NCBI GenBank assembly: GCA_025345505.1 | Contig: JANVCC010000185.1 | Location: 1,618,701 to 1,682,700 of the forward strand | DNA length: 64,000 bases | DNA from: Todiramphus chloris collaris | Lineage: Eukaryota; Chordata; Aves; Coraciiformes; Alcedinidae | Reading direction: 5' to 3' | Shown: positions 40,201 through 52,262 of the stretch, piece after piece | Numbering within the stretch: position 1 is the first letter of the stretch | How the letters are laid out: every line of letters starts with the position of its first letter | The notes under the pieces: model-generated | Databases searched by the model: none | What the model was told of the DNA's origin: nothing | The model's input: the letters and a program-made list of their open reading frames with translations, nothing else | Made by a program: the position numbers and the translations under genes

Positions 40201-42031
40201 GTGGGCTGAAACGTTTCAGCTTTGTAAGTGGCCATGAGATAGCAGCCCTGCCCTGATGAACTTCATTATGCCATATGAATGTGAAATATTCAGAGAAAGG
40301 GAGATTGGCAAAGGCATAAAGAAAAGGCACCTTTAGTCTTATCTCTTAAAGTTACTTTTGTTAAGATTGCAGATTAAATGTCTTTGAAACGTGTAAATTT
40401 TTGTATTAAAAAATGGTGTGATCCAATGTTGAAATATATGTGAATTATCCTATCTTACAGGTGAACTCCGGTTCCTCGTGGAGGTGTGTTCTGCACATGC
40501 TCCAAGCATTTGCAGTGCCATATTTTAGCCTCTGTTAGGCATTTATGCTGGGAGATGGGAATAATGGATATTTAAGGTGTTGCTCAATCAAGGCCTAAGT
40601 TCTAATTGTTGGAAGCAGCAAGTTGAAGAGTTGAGGGGTTTATCAGGACAAATGATTATAATTGTTTTACACGTGAGCGAGACCCTTCATTTCACACAGT
40701 GTCTGCAGTTCTTAGCGTGTCCCTGATGTACAGTGTCACCTGTCAGTAAAAGCAGAGCCGATTAGCTTTATAATTTACAGTTAACTAAATCTGTCAAGAA
40801 AATGGTCTTATTGTCCAGCTTGTATTTTTGTAATGAAGCTGTGGATGAGGATTAGCAACAGTGTGTTCACCCTCCTGGAGGTCATGGAGGATGGAAGGTA
40901 CTAATGCATTCTAAGCTGAAAAGCTCACGCTTGACCTTGATGATTAAAGTTTTTCTTATCATCTAGCAGCAGTTGAGCCTGAATTGTCTCTTAAGAAGTC
41001 AAAAGGTCTAATCAACCTAATGAACAAACTCAATCATCAGTACTTTGGGGAAGGATGCGTGTTAACGCTGTAAGAACGCTGGGCTCCCCCAGCTGCGCTG
41101 TGTGTGTTTGTAGGAATGGTACAGAGCTCCATGGCAGGAGGAGAGGCTGCTGTCATTGTGCTGGTTGGACAGCAGAGCTGAAGAAGCTTCTGCTCAGCAG
41201 GGCATAGTTCTTTCCACAGTGTTCATACTCTGGCCATGGGAGGAATTTTGATTTCTTGTGGATGATAGGAAGGATTGCTTGTCTTGCGAGGTGGGACTAA
41301 ATGAAAGCTAAACCTTCCTCTGCTCAACTTCTCTAAATACATTTTACTATGAGTACGAAAAAGCCTCTGTATTAATTATACATCAATATAATTGTATCAT
41401 GCTTTGTTACTTCCCTGGTTTTAGTTCATTAAATATATTTGCTTGCTACATTGAGTATTTGTAGATTTAAGTGTGGAGGAAATTTGTGCCCTTATGGCAG
41501 ATGCACAGCAGACTTCAGCATTAACATAACTCATTAAAATAAGATAAAAGTAGAGCTGCAAAACAATTTCTGTCTTTTGCCAACAAGGTTGTGAAAAAGG
41601 GAAATTTCACTCATTCACTATATGGAAGTCTAATCTTTCTGAACTGTGCAGAGAACAGAGTAGCCATTCCTGACTTGTTTGTGTGGGTTAACTGGCCGGG
41701 TCTGCTGCGCCAGAGAAGCAGTGTACAAAATCCAGGTGACTGTGTGTAACGTCTCTGGGACAGTAAGTAAAATCACCTTTCTGGATGATGAAAGTTCCTT
41801 CAGCAGCATTAGCAAAATGTGCAGAAACAATCGTGTTTTATTCTGATGATAAGCAATTTGCCAGTTTCCAGTGAATGTTTTTCAGTCACGTGATTGAAAC
41901 CTGGAAATAAAGTACACTTTTCTCGATGTTATGTAAGGCCTGTTTATTTTGGAAGTGGATAAAATGGAGGCAGTGGATTCAAACGGATTCAGACAAAGCT
42001 TTTTCAGTGTTTAATGTTCTGAACTCTCCAG

Positions 42032-42133
42032 GGTGAACCCATCACTTTCTGTGAGGAAGCGTTCGTGTCCCATCGTTCTGCTGTCATGAGGCAGTTTCTT
42101 CAGAATGCCATTCAGCTCCAGCTCTTTAAGCAG
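42032..42133 (+). CDS. DENND1A: DENND1A exon, start of downstream DENN segment (102 bp)
   Basis: Thirty-four codons, phase 0 in and out. The product reads EPITFCEEAFVSH near its start and MRQFLQNA then FKQ near its end; EPITF-CEEAFVSH opens the dDENN segment (roughly residue 302 on). The acceptor is aactctccag and the donor is cag|gtactg. Compared with the human protein as I remember it (SHYRSGAM), this exon reads SHRSAVM: one codon shorter and with changed neighbours. The first codon is Gly where human has Glu. The rest of the exon is highly conserved, so a local, probably tolerated, loop change is likelier than decay. Confidence 0.94.
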
Positions 42134-42688
42134 GTACTGGCTTAATTGCTCTCCTGTAGAAGCAGATTTTTTTAACAGTACAGCTGATTTATTTTTTTGA
42201 GGACTGTTCCTATATTCCTTGATCTGTCAGGCACATAATGAGGAAAATTCATGTAGGTGGCAGCACCTTAATTCCTACTGCTGGCTTTTCTCTGCTTCAT
42301 GTGGTAAGGCTTTCTATATTTTAAGAGGTGAATGTTTTTTTCCCCTAAAGGTCTCTGTCCTCAGTTTTGATCTGAGCATATCTAGACCAAATATATCTGC
42401 TGTAAACTTTGTATAGAAAGCACAGGACTGTTAAACATGGTATCACTGCTTCAGGGAAGCCAGAAAGGCACAGGTACAGACAAGCCCCTGGATGCTGAGC
42501 TTTAGCGGAGCAGTGTGCCACCTTGCAGTGGTAAATGTTTTGCCAGATTCAGTGGTATTTTCATTCCATTTAGAGTCCCTTCCAGATAAGAAACGGGGGT
42601 TATTCTAGCAAATGCAGCATGAAGTCTTTCTGAAAAGATAAAGGGTGGGATGTTGATTTGTTTGTGCTCTCTCTTAACACTGATGTAG
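42134..42688. other. DENND1A short intron (555 bp)
   Basis: Unique sequence only; nothing recognised. Confidence 0.85.
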
Positions 42689-42776
42689 TTCATTGATGGC
42701 CGTCTGGATCTTCTTAACTCTGGCGAGGGATTCAGTGATGTTTTTGAAGAAGAGATAAATATGGGAGAATATGCAG
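42689..42776 (+). CDS. DENND1A: DENND1A exon, downstream DENN segment (88 bp)
   Basis: Twenty-nine codons plus one base: FIDGRLDLLNSGEGFSDVF, then EEEINMGEYA. This is the most conserved part of the dDENN segment in the DENND1 family, including the acidic run. The acceptor is tgatgtag and the donor is gcag|gtaaga. It exits in phase 1, completing a glycine codon with the next exon. No change from the family pattern is visible. Confidence 0.96.
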
Positions 42777-43350
42777 GTAAGAAATACAGTACTTCAAAGT
42801 AATTTTGGACACTTCTTGACTTACTGTTTGCAGGCCATCATGATGTAATGGGTGTTTGTGGTTACTCACCTAAATAACTAAGGCTGCAAAGATTGCTGTA
42901 AGTTGAAGCGTCTTAAATTTTTGTTCTTTCCTCTGTCAAGAACTTTGAGTAATGTTTCATGATTTGAATAAAGTCTGTTCAGTCTTACAAAAGCTCAGCT
43001 GTACAGCTTGGCTAAAATGCAACTAAAAGAGTTCTTGCAGTGGAGTATACTGAAGAACCTTGACTTTATCCAGAACCACCTCAAATTTTTTTTAGCAATC
43101 TTAAAAAAAAATTCTCCGTCTTTTGAAGTGTCTAGAAGACAACCCAATAAAATAGAAACGCCTCTTAGCAAGTAAAATTGTAGCTGTCTCATCAACTTTT
43201 TGTTGTGTTTCCATTAAAAGGATGGTTGTCCCCTTCTGTGTCTGCACTGTTCATGCTCCTAGAAGCACTAAACACTACCCCTTCCCATTTCCAGCTTGGT
43301 TTCTGTGTGCTGGAGAGTTACAGTTTGTTTGTTTTTGTGATTATCTCCAG
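42777..43350. other. DENND1A short intron (574 bp)
   Basis: Unique sequence; nothing recognised. Confidence 0.85.
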
Positions 43351-43391
43351 GTAGCGACAAACTGTACCATCAGTGGCTCTCGACAGTAAGG
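43351..43391 (+). CDS. DENND1A: DENND1A exon, end of DENN module (41 bp)
   Basis: Completes a glycine codon and adds 13 codons, SDKLYHQWLSTVR, which close the dDENN segment. At 41 bases it is easily missed by ORF calling. The acceptor is ttatctccag and the donor is agg|gtaaga. It enters in phase 1 and exits in phase 0, so it and the preceding exon must be spliced together to keep frame. Confidence 0.95.
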
Positions 43392-43991
43392 GTAAGATAT
43401 TCTTCCAGCAGACCTTCAGTCCTCACTGGACCCCTGTGCAGTGCTGTGTGGCTGTTAAACTCTGTCCCCATAAACAGGACTAACCTGGGTCCTGCAGCGT
43501 TCAGCTGTGACCAGCTTGAGTGTGTTGTGAGAAACTAATGTGCTCTTCAGATGAAGTACAGATGTGTGTTTTATTTCCTTTTAATAGAGAAGGAAAGAAA
43601 AGGGAAAGTTGCTACACCAGCTAGCTCTTTATAAAGCTAGATGGTGTGGAGTGCTGGAGGGGAACGGCACTGTTTGGGATGTTTTTTATATCCCTTGGAT
43701 TTCGTGCTTTAATTGTATAAATTAAGAACCTAAAGACTTCTAGACAGTAATATGTTATTATAGCTGGTAATTGACCACTGGTTTAAAAAGTCTTTTTTGA
43801 TGCATAAAATGTAATGTACTGGAAAGTAACATATTTCTGGTTTATGGGTATGAGTAGGAAAGACTGAATTGTTTTCTGACAGAATTGAGTTTTGCAGCGT
43901 TCCGTTTGTCTATTGTCCTGGTTTGAATTAAACATGCCTAATAACAGTTGTGCAAAAAATTCCATCATATACTTAGGTAAATATAATATAT

Positions 43992-44030
43992 ACAGACACA
44001 CACACACACACACACATACATATATATATG
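43992..44030. repeat. (AC)n then (AT)n microsatellite
   Basis: About eleven AC dinucleotides followed by a short AT run, a candidate length-polymorphic marker. Confidence 0.95.
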
Positions 44031-44552
44031 TAGGCTGACCAGTAATTTTAAAATTGTAAGAAAGGAATGGCAGAGAGTGAATATAAAAATGTGTAATGAA
44101 ATTTGATCTTCAACAAAAATGATGAACCGTTGATTGTCATGTAGTAACAGAGGTAGTAAATCTTTAAACTATTTGCACCTGATTGCACCAGATCTCTGGA
44201 AATAACATTTTGCACTGAAATAAGAAAATACAAAATTATTGAAGGATTTTATTCCTTCGAATTTTCCTGCATTTGTCAGATCAGGTATTGTGCAGCAGCA
44301 GTCAGTGCTGTGTTGAAGATGTGTAAAACACAGCCCAGGCTAACAGATTATTCTGTCTGACATGTTACTGCCTTGTGACTTTTATTATTTCCACCACATG
44401 CTATTCAGCTTTTCTAGAATTAATGTTTATGACTGTAGTTAGATTTCATTTTCCCCTCACTTTATCCCTTTATCAACTACTTAGATCTTAAAAAGGCAGC
44501 GTGCTTTTGATAAATAGTATTGTGGGAGCAGGAAAAGGAAAATTTATAAATT

Positions 44553-44606
44553 AAACAAAACAAAACAAACAAACAAACAAAAAACAAACAAACAAAAAAA
44601 AAACCC
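44553..44606. repeat. (CAAA)n A-rich repeat
   Basis: Tandem caaa/caaaa units grading into a poly-A run and cccc-aaaa tract. No attached SINE was recognised. Confidence 0.9.
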
Positions 44607-45060
44607 CACAAAAACCCAAAAACTCTTACTTCTTCAAATTGGAAGTACAAGAATTTCTGCCCCAGACATGGAGTATTTGGTAGGATGCTTTTGTCTTAAG
44701 CTTGTTTGGGATTTTCATGCGGTGTCCAGGACACCCGTGAGGGTGGCTGAAACAATCACACACGTGTTGTTGTGAGATGACCTGTGAAACGAGGAGGTCT
44801 TGGTAAACAGGAGACACTGACCTTTTCCTTTTGAAAACTGCTGCTTTAAACAGAATCGGGGTTCCTCTGGAAAAGCAGAGGAACATTTAATATGTTTTCA
44901 CTTGTGGTCTTTTTCTTTAAATTTACTGGTTTAATATTCAGCTCTGCTAATAAGTATAGTTAATGCTTTGTTATTTTAAGTTAAGAATGGTGGATTTTTA
45001 CATTGCTGTTTGCTTTAAAGAGCTTTGTTGGAATTTACTCTATTGTTATTGTAATTACAG

Positions 45061-45132
45061 AAAGGAAGTGGAGCCATTTTAAATACAGTAAAGACCAAGG
45101 CTAACCCTGCCATGAAGACTGTCTATAAGTTT
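45061..45132 (+). CDS. DENND1A: DENND1A exon, just after the DENN module (72 bp)
   Basis: Twenty-four codons, phase 0 both ends: KGSGAILNTVKTKANPAM followed by KTVYKF. This basic stretch follows the dDENN segment in DENND1A and links it to the tail. The acceptor is attgtaattacag and the donor is ttt|gtaagt. It is identical to the mammalian wording as I recall it, showing strong constraint outside the DENN fold proper. Confidence 0.95.
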
Positions 45133-46225
45133 GTAAGTGTCAAGTACTGGCTTACTACTGAGATAAGAGTCTAATTACAATTCTATTTTAACCTTTCAAA
45201 TGAAGCTCAAGACTTAAATTCATTTTTATTGGACTCACAAAATTACTTAAAATACGCATTCATCTAAATTTCAAATTTAAATGGAAAAGTCATTTTGAAA
45301 TTTAGACATAATTGAAATGCAAAGGAGGAGGGGAACTTGTGATTTCTTTTGAAAGTATAGATGATAAATTCTATTACATACAACTATTTCTGGGAAATAG
45401 TGCCTATATGCTCTACTAAGCAGCTCTACCATCTCATCAGTACTCTGCTGGAAGTCATTGTTACCTCGGGTTTCTCTGCTTGCAGCTTCATCGAAATAAG
45501 GGAATCCTCTCATTTTCCAAATTGTTTCCATCTTTTCTAAATGTCAATTAATTTTCCCTAGAGATTTCTTATACCTGCTTATTTAGAGCCCAACTTACTG
45601 AGTTATTCTTTAACTGAAAATGTTTTCAGTTCCATTAACAAACAGCTCGTATGTTACGGAGTGATCATGTGTGGCTGCCACTTTCGCTCTGCAAGGGAAA
45701 ACAACATAGAAATGAGTGAGGATTTCTCATAAGCTCAATTTCACAAAATAATGCTACAAAAAGCATCAAGATACTATCCAAACCTGTATTTTCTCCTGCC
45801 TTCCTCCAGCCTGAGAGATGAGTAGGATGAGATTAGCTCTATTAAGTGTAACTGGCATCCAGAGCACGGCAAGGAGAAAGTTTGCAGGCTTGCTGTTCCT
45901 GCTCTGTGTTAGCTTCTTGCAAAGAGAAATACTTGGAGGGGAAGAGGAAGGGTGTGGAATGCAAAAAGATGGAAGTCGTCCATGGCATCAAAACAGAGAA
46001 AACACAATTTTTGCAATGACTCTGTGTGTGTTGGGGAAGAGTGGCTTTTGTCTCTGGGGTTTTTTGTAGTTTTCTGTTTGTTTTAACAGGTTTTTAGTAT
46101 CCTGTTACAATTTTTTCCTTGCCGTTTTTAGTAACTAGAGGAGGTGAATCTTGATGCACTGAAATCAAGCGTTGTCACTGCTGGAAATAAAAGGGGATTT
46201 TAACTTAAATTAATTTTTCATGCAG
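45133..46225. other. DENND1A intron (1.1 kb)
   Basis: Unique sequence; nothing recognised. Confidence 0.85.
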
Positions 46226-46282
46226 GCAAAAGATCATGCAAAAATGGGAATAAAAGAAGTGAAAAACCGCTTGAAGCAAAAG
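46226..46282 (+). CDS. DENND1A: DENND1A exon, basic helical linker (57 bp)
   Basis: Nineteen codons, phase 0 both ends: AKDHAKMGIKEVKNRLKQ and a final Lys. The pattern of Lys/Arg alternating with hydrophobic residues predicts a basic amphipathic helix that could contact membrane lipids or the DENN module; that role is inference. The acceptor is tttcatgcag and the donor is aag|gtactt. Being a 57-bp symmetrical exon, it could be skipped without shifting the frame. Confidence 0.95.
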
Positions 46283-49200
46283 GTACTTGAAGTTCTTATT
46301 CAAAATGTATAAGCACCATGTATGAAATACTTAGCCACAAAAAGCATTATGTGATCAATAGGAAGCTGTTTGATACAGTGTTGTTAGCACACTTCAAAAT
46401 GCATTACCAGCTGTCCCGGATTTTTCACACTGTTATAAATATTCACAGACAAAAAAAACTGTCTTCAAATACATTAAGGCTCTGACTTAAACCCACAAAA
46501 GCCAGAAAATTGAGTGTTCTATTTGGAGTGGTCCCTCTCCTGTCCTTTGTGCTGGGGCTTTGTGGAAGGGGACTTTATGTGAACTGGCAAACCTTTCCTA
46601 CAGCAATGGTAGTGAACTTCTTGCAAATGGCAAATTGTTGTTATTCCTGCGGTAATCTCTTAGGGAAAACAGTACAGTGTCACTGGGAAAAGGAGTGATA
46701 TCTCCCGTGAGTGTCTGCTGCAAAGTTCAGACATAAAGGAATTAGTGTTGGTGTCCAATTCAAATGTGAATTATTGCAGGAAAAGAGAAAATCAAATGTT
46801 TGCTGTTTTCCAAATCTGTTGTGTTTGTAAACAGTACAGTTCCAAGAACGCTGCATTGTGTTTGCAGAATGTGTTATCCAGTACTGATTTCTCCTTCTAA
46901 GCCAGAAGTATGGCCGTGTTGATGCACACCTTCTGAATGCATGGTGGCTCTGCCTGAGGTTTGTTCCCAGTGCTGCTTATTCCGTGAAGCAGAGCTGTTA
47001 GAGTCTGTGGGAAAGCAAGACAGCCAACTTGCTGACAGAACTGCAGTTCCTACTCAGAAATTTTTTACTCAGTGTAGTTTGGCGGTTTTTTTAATCTGTG
47101 CTATCTCAGAAATTTCTCCTCTAAATTTCTAGACAATCTCCTTAAGCTAGCAGTGCCAGTGTGTTCCTGGGGCACAGACAAACCTACCTGAGCATACCCA
47201 GCTGCTTGTGTCAACAACACGAGAGAGGATGAAATGAGCTGCGTTACAATCCAGCGCTGTTTGCTCTCTCGGTACTCTAGCAGATTGCTTGAGATTTTTG
47301 AGGAAGATGAAGTTGCTTCTGATGCTTTTATGGCTATTTTATTTTATTATGCTTCCTACTTCACGTGTGACCATTTTAGGTATAACATGAAAGCATTAGA
47401 AACATGGAACAGTTTTCTTGTGCATGGAATTTTTTTATGTAATTCCATGTGTTTCACTTCTGGACGTAACCTTCATGAATAATGAAATATTTGGCCTTCT
47501 TGTGTGCGTTTCTAAAGCAGTTGGAGCTGTGTAAGATGACCAGATTGTTTTCCTGTATTTTAAATGCTAATAGAATTGTATGTTATTCTGTGACATTTGT
47601 ACAAAAGGCTGAGAAGCGTCTCGCTCGTTCATTGCTTTGTTTTATTATTGTTGTTGTCTTTCTAGCCTCTCCAGCAGTAAGCACTCTCTTTCTAAAAAAC
47701 ACACATAACATTTACAAATAAATGGCCCAGTTTTGTTTCACCTTCCTTATTATGTGGCATTTCATTTGTTCAACATATGCTTTCACAAGAGCTTAAAAGA
47801 TTTCTCTGAGTGGTTGACACATAACGCTCTACCTCTCCTTTCTTCTTTCAGTCTGTTCTTTTCTATCCCATCCCCTTCTCCATTTTGTATGCTGGATGGG
47901 AAGATAACTCTAAAATGAGGTATTGCTCTGTTTAAAGTGATAAAAATAGCAAAAATTTTTTTGGCCACCCTCGTATTATTTTTAATTTAAACGTGCTGCT
48001 TGTTGACAAGTCGATTAGTGCGTCCTCACCAATTTTCATGTGAAAACATTGCATTTTTCTTGCATTTCCTTACTGGTGTGTGCAAGTGTTAACCATTGGA
48101 AATTCTGGCAGAATTAAATACTTAATTGTTGCCAAGTTTGGGATGCTAGTCTTTCATCTTCTGAGGATAACCTAAGGTTATTTTTAAACTGAACTTACTA
48201 TCCACTGCATTTTAACATATTATTTTTCATTATTAATACAAAAAGTATGCAGGCCACTGGTAAGGAAAAGTCAAATATAAACATCCCTTTTCCAGTTTTC
48301 GCTGCCAAATATGAGCAGCTTCTGTATAAGATAGAATTTAAAAATGCAATAAAGCTAGAGGTCTGCTTCCTACAACTCTGCATAGCAATGGTGACCTCTT
48401 AAATATAATCAAGAGCCCATTTTGCCCTTGGTCTGCTCCAGTCTTGGGTTTGAATTGCAAATGGGAAATGCAGGATTGACCTGTTGAGAGGTCACTGGTG
48501 GTGTGTGTAAGGTCCTTCTTTAATATGATAGTAGAGATTGAATGGGGCTCTATTTCCATCCCTTGTTCATTTGTGGTACAGTATTTCAAAGCAACAGAAA
48601 TAGTTTTCAGAGGATTCTTACGAGTGATAGCAAATAATTGTTAATAGAAACAGCATGGTAGCTTTATTTTATATCTGATACAGTACTTTTTTCTTTTTCC
48701 TTCTTTCTTTTTTTTTTTCGTTTTTTTTTTTTTTTTTTTTTTTAAAGGCTGCTTTTTCCATTTCACAAACGGACCGTGGTGGTCAAGTCACTCTGTTATT
48801 GGCTTGTTTGAAGCTTAACTACATAGATTTAGGAAGAAGGAGGAATATGAATGGTGCCATCCTCAACTTTCAGTAAGGAGAATGTAACTTACTGAAAGCT
48901 TCTGGATAAGACAATTTATATAAATGGTTGGGCACTTGGTATTAATGTATTCAACATTATTTTACTTACTAGAGCCCTCTGTGGCTCTGGTTAATATCTG
49001 TTATCAATGGGCTGTTGTCCATGCTTTATTATCAGTATAGCTAGGAACAACTCATTTAGAGGTTTATAAAATGCCCTGAGGAATCATTTTGGATAGTGAT
49101 TTTTTGCTCTCCTGATAGACAGTATTTGTAGTCCATTGTAGTCCTTTGTAGACCAAAAGGTCCCTAGAAAAATTACTGATGCATATTCTAACAGGAGAAA

Positions 49201-52130
49201 ACCTTATTCAGTTCACAGTGGGAACTTTATGTGTCTGTAAATATATATCTTACTCATCCTGCAGAGTTGCTCCTTTAAAATAAATAGGTAGTTACCAACT
49301 CACCTGAACAGACAGCTGTTTGTGTATGGAGATAATTATGGAGTTTGATAGATCATTGTCATTCTCTTTTCCCAGCGATCTATAAAGTACCTTTTTTTCC
49401 TCAGGCAAAAGGTGGTTTTGTGTTTAATAATACACTTCCTTTTCATGAAAAAGTCCATGCTAGGTTTTTGTGTTTCAGGAGAATTTATTCCAGCAATGAG
49501 TAACAACCACATTCTGGTTTCTCCCATTTTTTGGAAGGGATAGGTCATGTTTTTGTTGTTAGCCCCAATAATATACAAGACTCAAGCTACTTCATGGATG
49601 TCTTTTGCTTTTACTAAATCCCTTTTCTGGGGACATGTCAGAACTGAAAAATCAGGCTTAGGACTTCCCCAGCCAGGGTGATGCTCTGCAGCACAGAGAT
49701 CTGGTGCACTTCCACGGCACACTCGGGACCTGCCCGGAGGGACAAGAGCCATCTGGCTGCTGACCCCTCACCCCTGGCTCTGCCTGGCTTCCTTTTACTA
49801 CCAGGAACAGGCACTGGTTGCCAAGTCCTGCCTGCCCTGTGATCCACTGCAGCTCTTTGGTCATTTGTAGGTCTCAAACAGAAGAACTGTTTGTATCAGT
49901 AGATATTTTGACTTCTGAATAACTGCATTCGAAGTCTGTTAGTGGGCTGAAGGGACGGCACAGGCCACGTGGAAGGACTGTTGCCTGCTCTGCTCTTACA
50001 GAATTGCCAGACGCGACATTTAATCATCGTAGAGCTACTTGGAGCCCTACCTTGTGGCATTTAAAAGTAGTGTTCTCTGTTTGTTCAGCTCCAATGTGTT
50101 TTCATTGAAGGTGAAAAATGAACTTTGGCAAAGCAAATTGTGCTTTGATGACTGAAGCTGTGCTGTTGATTTGTCTGCCTTTGGGGGACTTTACAAAAAT
50201 AGTTATCAAATAATTTAGTTGTATTAATAAAAATGATTTTGACTGAAATCTGCTGCAGTTGCCTTGGAAGTCTGTGCACCAAAGGCAGTGGCAATATGCT
50301 TTAGGATAATGTTAATTTTTGTATGCAGCTCTATCATCAGAGGAGTACAGCAAATCTAAAGCTATAAGAGCTGTGAGGATTTTCAGTGATCGTTATACAT
50401 CTTAGGGGGGGGTTTGCTTAATGGCTTGATCTGTCTGTGTCTTTTATCTCCTCCCATTCCCCTAATGTCTGAACTTTTGTGAACGTTTTACATTTTTCTG
50501 GTAATTTTGCCTGGGTGGGAAGATGCTTTGCTTTTCATTGAGTCCCAGCCGTGGTTGGAGCCACAGCTCCAGGTGGAGCTCCGAGAGCTCTGAAGTGCTG
50601 GGAGCCTCCCCTGTTCAGTGCTGGTCAGGTGGCGTTGAACGTGCTGGACACCTTCATGGCACATACGTACCAGGGCTGAAGCTTGGTGCACATTTAATAT
50701 GGCTATATTTGTATAGAAATACGTTAAAAGGTTGTACTTAATGTCATTACATTTCAGAACAATGCACCTTGCTGCCATAAAGAGATGTGATTCTAAAGGT
50801 GACCGGATCCCACGGTAGCTTGTTGCTGGTTTGGAGCTGAAGTATGAGTTTGGCAGAAGCGTACGTTTCTTGCCATGGAGTTGTTTTGGGGCTCTTTGTT
50901 ACTAATTCAGTGCCCTTTGTTGTATTCTTTTTAAAGACAAGGTAGCATTGTGCAGCTGGAGGGCAGGGGGAGGAAAAAGTTTTTTCTCTCTAGTTTGACC
51001 TTAACAAGTTGTTAATTTCCCCACGATCCTTATGCCCATATTGGTGAACTACTGCTCTACCAGCTGGATCTAAAAAGGTCTCTCAGCTTCTCTGTGGAGC
51101 AGACAAAGCCCCTTAGAAAGTCCATCCAGCTTTTTGTTTCATTTGACCTAAACACATTAGGTCAGTCTGTGTCCAAAAGAACCATTTCTAATTGGCCATC
51201 AGCTTACATGTCTCATTATTGTACCTTAGCAAGACGGAAACTTGAGGGGGCATGTCAAAGGTCAGTGAATCAAAGCAATGTCTATGTCAGCAGCCAACCT
51301 TAGGTCAGTCTTGCAGAGCTACAGCGTGTGCAGGTTTCTCTCTATATTTACCAAGCATTATTTCCTTGACATTGTTGCAAAGAGATGTAAGGTTTGGGGC
51401 CCACTGTGTTACGGACTATTTCTCAACTGACTTTCAAACTCTTTTCTCCCTGGCCGATTCCCTCTGCCTGCGTGCCTTTGTCTTTTACCAGCCTATGTTC
51501 CATGTCCCGTACGTACACTTGCCAAGTCTTCCAACCTAGGCTGATGGGTCACATCACTCCTGAAGATGAGGACTAATGGCAAAAGCAAAACAAAACAGCG
51601 TCCTGCTGGGCAGCAGTTGGTTTTCTGCAACCTCCTGGAGGCATGTTCAGTATACACAGACTCAAAGATAAAATGCCAAGCTACCTAAGCTCAGTTTCAT
51701 CTCTCCTCACCACTTTGCTTTGTATGTAAATAGAAACACTGCTTCTAGAGAAGTTTGCAGAAAGCAGAATAGGCCTGTCCTTAGCTTTCTGTTGAATGTG
51801 TTTGCAGAATAGAAATTTTGAGCCATCTTTTTTTGTCTCCCTATATATTTCCTGGCTTTTGCATGTTTAAGTCAGACACTGTATTGACCAGATCTGTTTG
51901 CGTGCAGCAGTGGGTACTAGGAGAGAGTACTTGTGTACAAGCTCTGATTGACAAAGTGCAATGACATGTTTTATTCTAACGATGTTTTCTCTTCTGTACT
52001 CTGGTTGTTTTTTTTTCCCCCCTAACATCAAAATTGTTAGTCAGCTTTATCCTCTGGTGTGTCCTTTGTGCCCCTTGCCCTTAATCAAGAATGCTCCTGG
52101 CCATGCTATTCACCTTTTCCTACCACACAG
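46283..52130. other. DENND1A intron (5.8 kb)
   Basis: Mostly unique. It contains a long T-rich tract (48696-48744) and three imperfect ttgtagtcc units near 49126-49154. No exon, RNA gene or classified transposon recognised. Confidence 0.75.
48696..48744. repeat. Poly-T / TTTC tract
   Basis: Nearly pure T interrupted by single C and G bases. It resembles a long pyrimidine tract, but no exon follows at its 3' end. Confidence 0.85.
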
Positions 52131-52262
52131 GACATTGCTGAGAACGGGTGTTCTGCAGCACCAGAGGAAGCTCTACCAAGGACAGCGCCTTCTCCCTTGG
52201 TTGAGAAGAAGGACCCTAAATTAAGAGAAGAGAGAAGACCAATAACAGTACACTTTGGTCAG
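52131..52262 (+). CDS. DENND1A: DENND1A exon, start of C-terminal tail (132 bp)
   Basis: Forty-four codons, phase 0 both ends. It begins DIAENGCSAAPEEALPRT, continues APSPLVEKKDPKLREERR and ends ITVHFGQ. This is the start of the unstructured tail that later carries AP-2 and clathrin binding motifs. The N-terminal part varies from mammals (human reads CAPTPEEQLPKT as I recall) while SPLVE-KDPKLRE and the final ITVHFGQ are kept. The acceptor is ctaccacacag and the donor is cag|gtatgt. In mammals the next exon begins VRPPRPHVV; it was not found before the window end. Confidence 0.95.

Larger units (their letters stand above)
18487..42031. other. DENND1A long intron (23.5 kb)
   Basis: Holds most of the interspersed repeats of the window (CR1 at 21304, older CR1-like fragment at 31884, ancient amniote repeat at 36683, MIR-type SINE at 37035), small tandem duplications, TTTA-type simple repeats near 27.9 and 37.17 kb, and several motif-rich patches. 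GC-richer islands of sequence occur around 29.39-29.46, 34.7-35.0 and 37.84-38.06 kb, but none has enough CpG to call confidently. Reading frames of 100-184 codons here look like chance. Confidence 0.7.
43392..45060. other. DENND1A intron (1.7 kb)
   Basis: Contains an AC/AT microsatellite (43992-44030) and an A-rich CAAA repeat (44553-44606). Otherwise unique. Confidence 0.85.
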
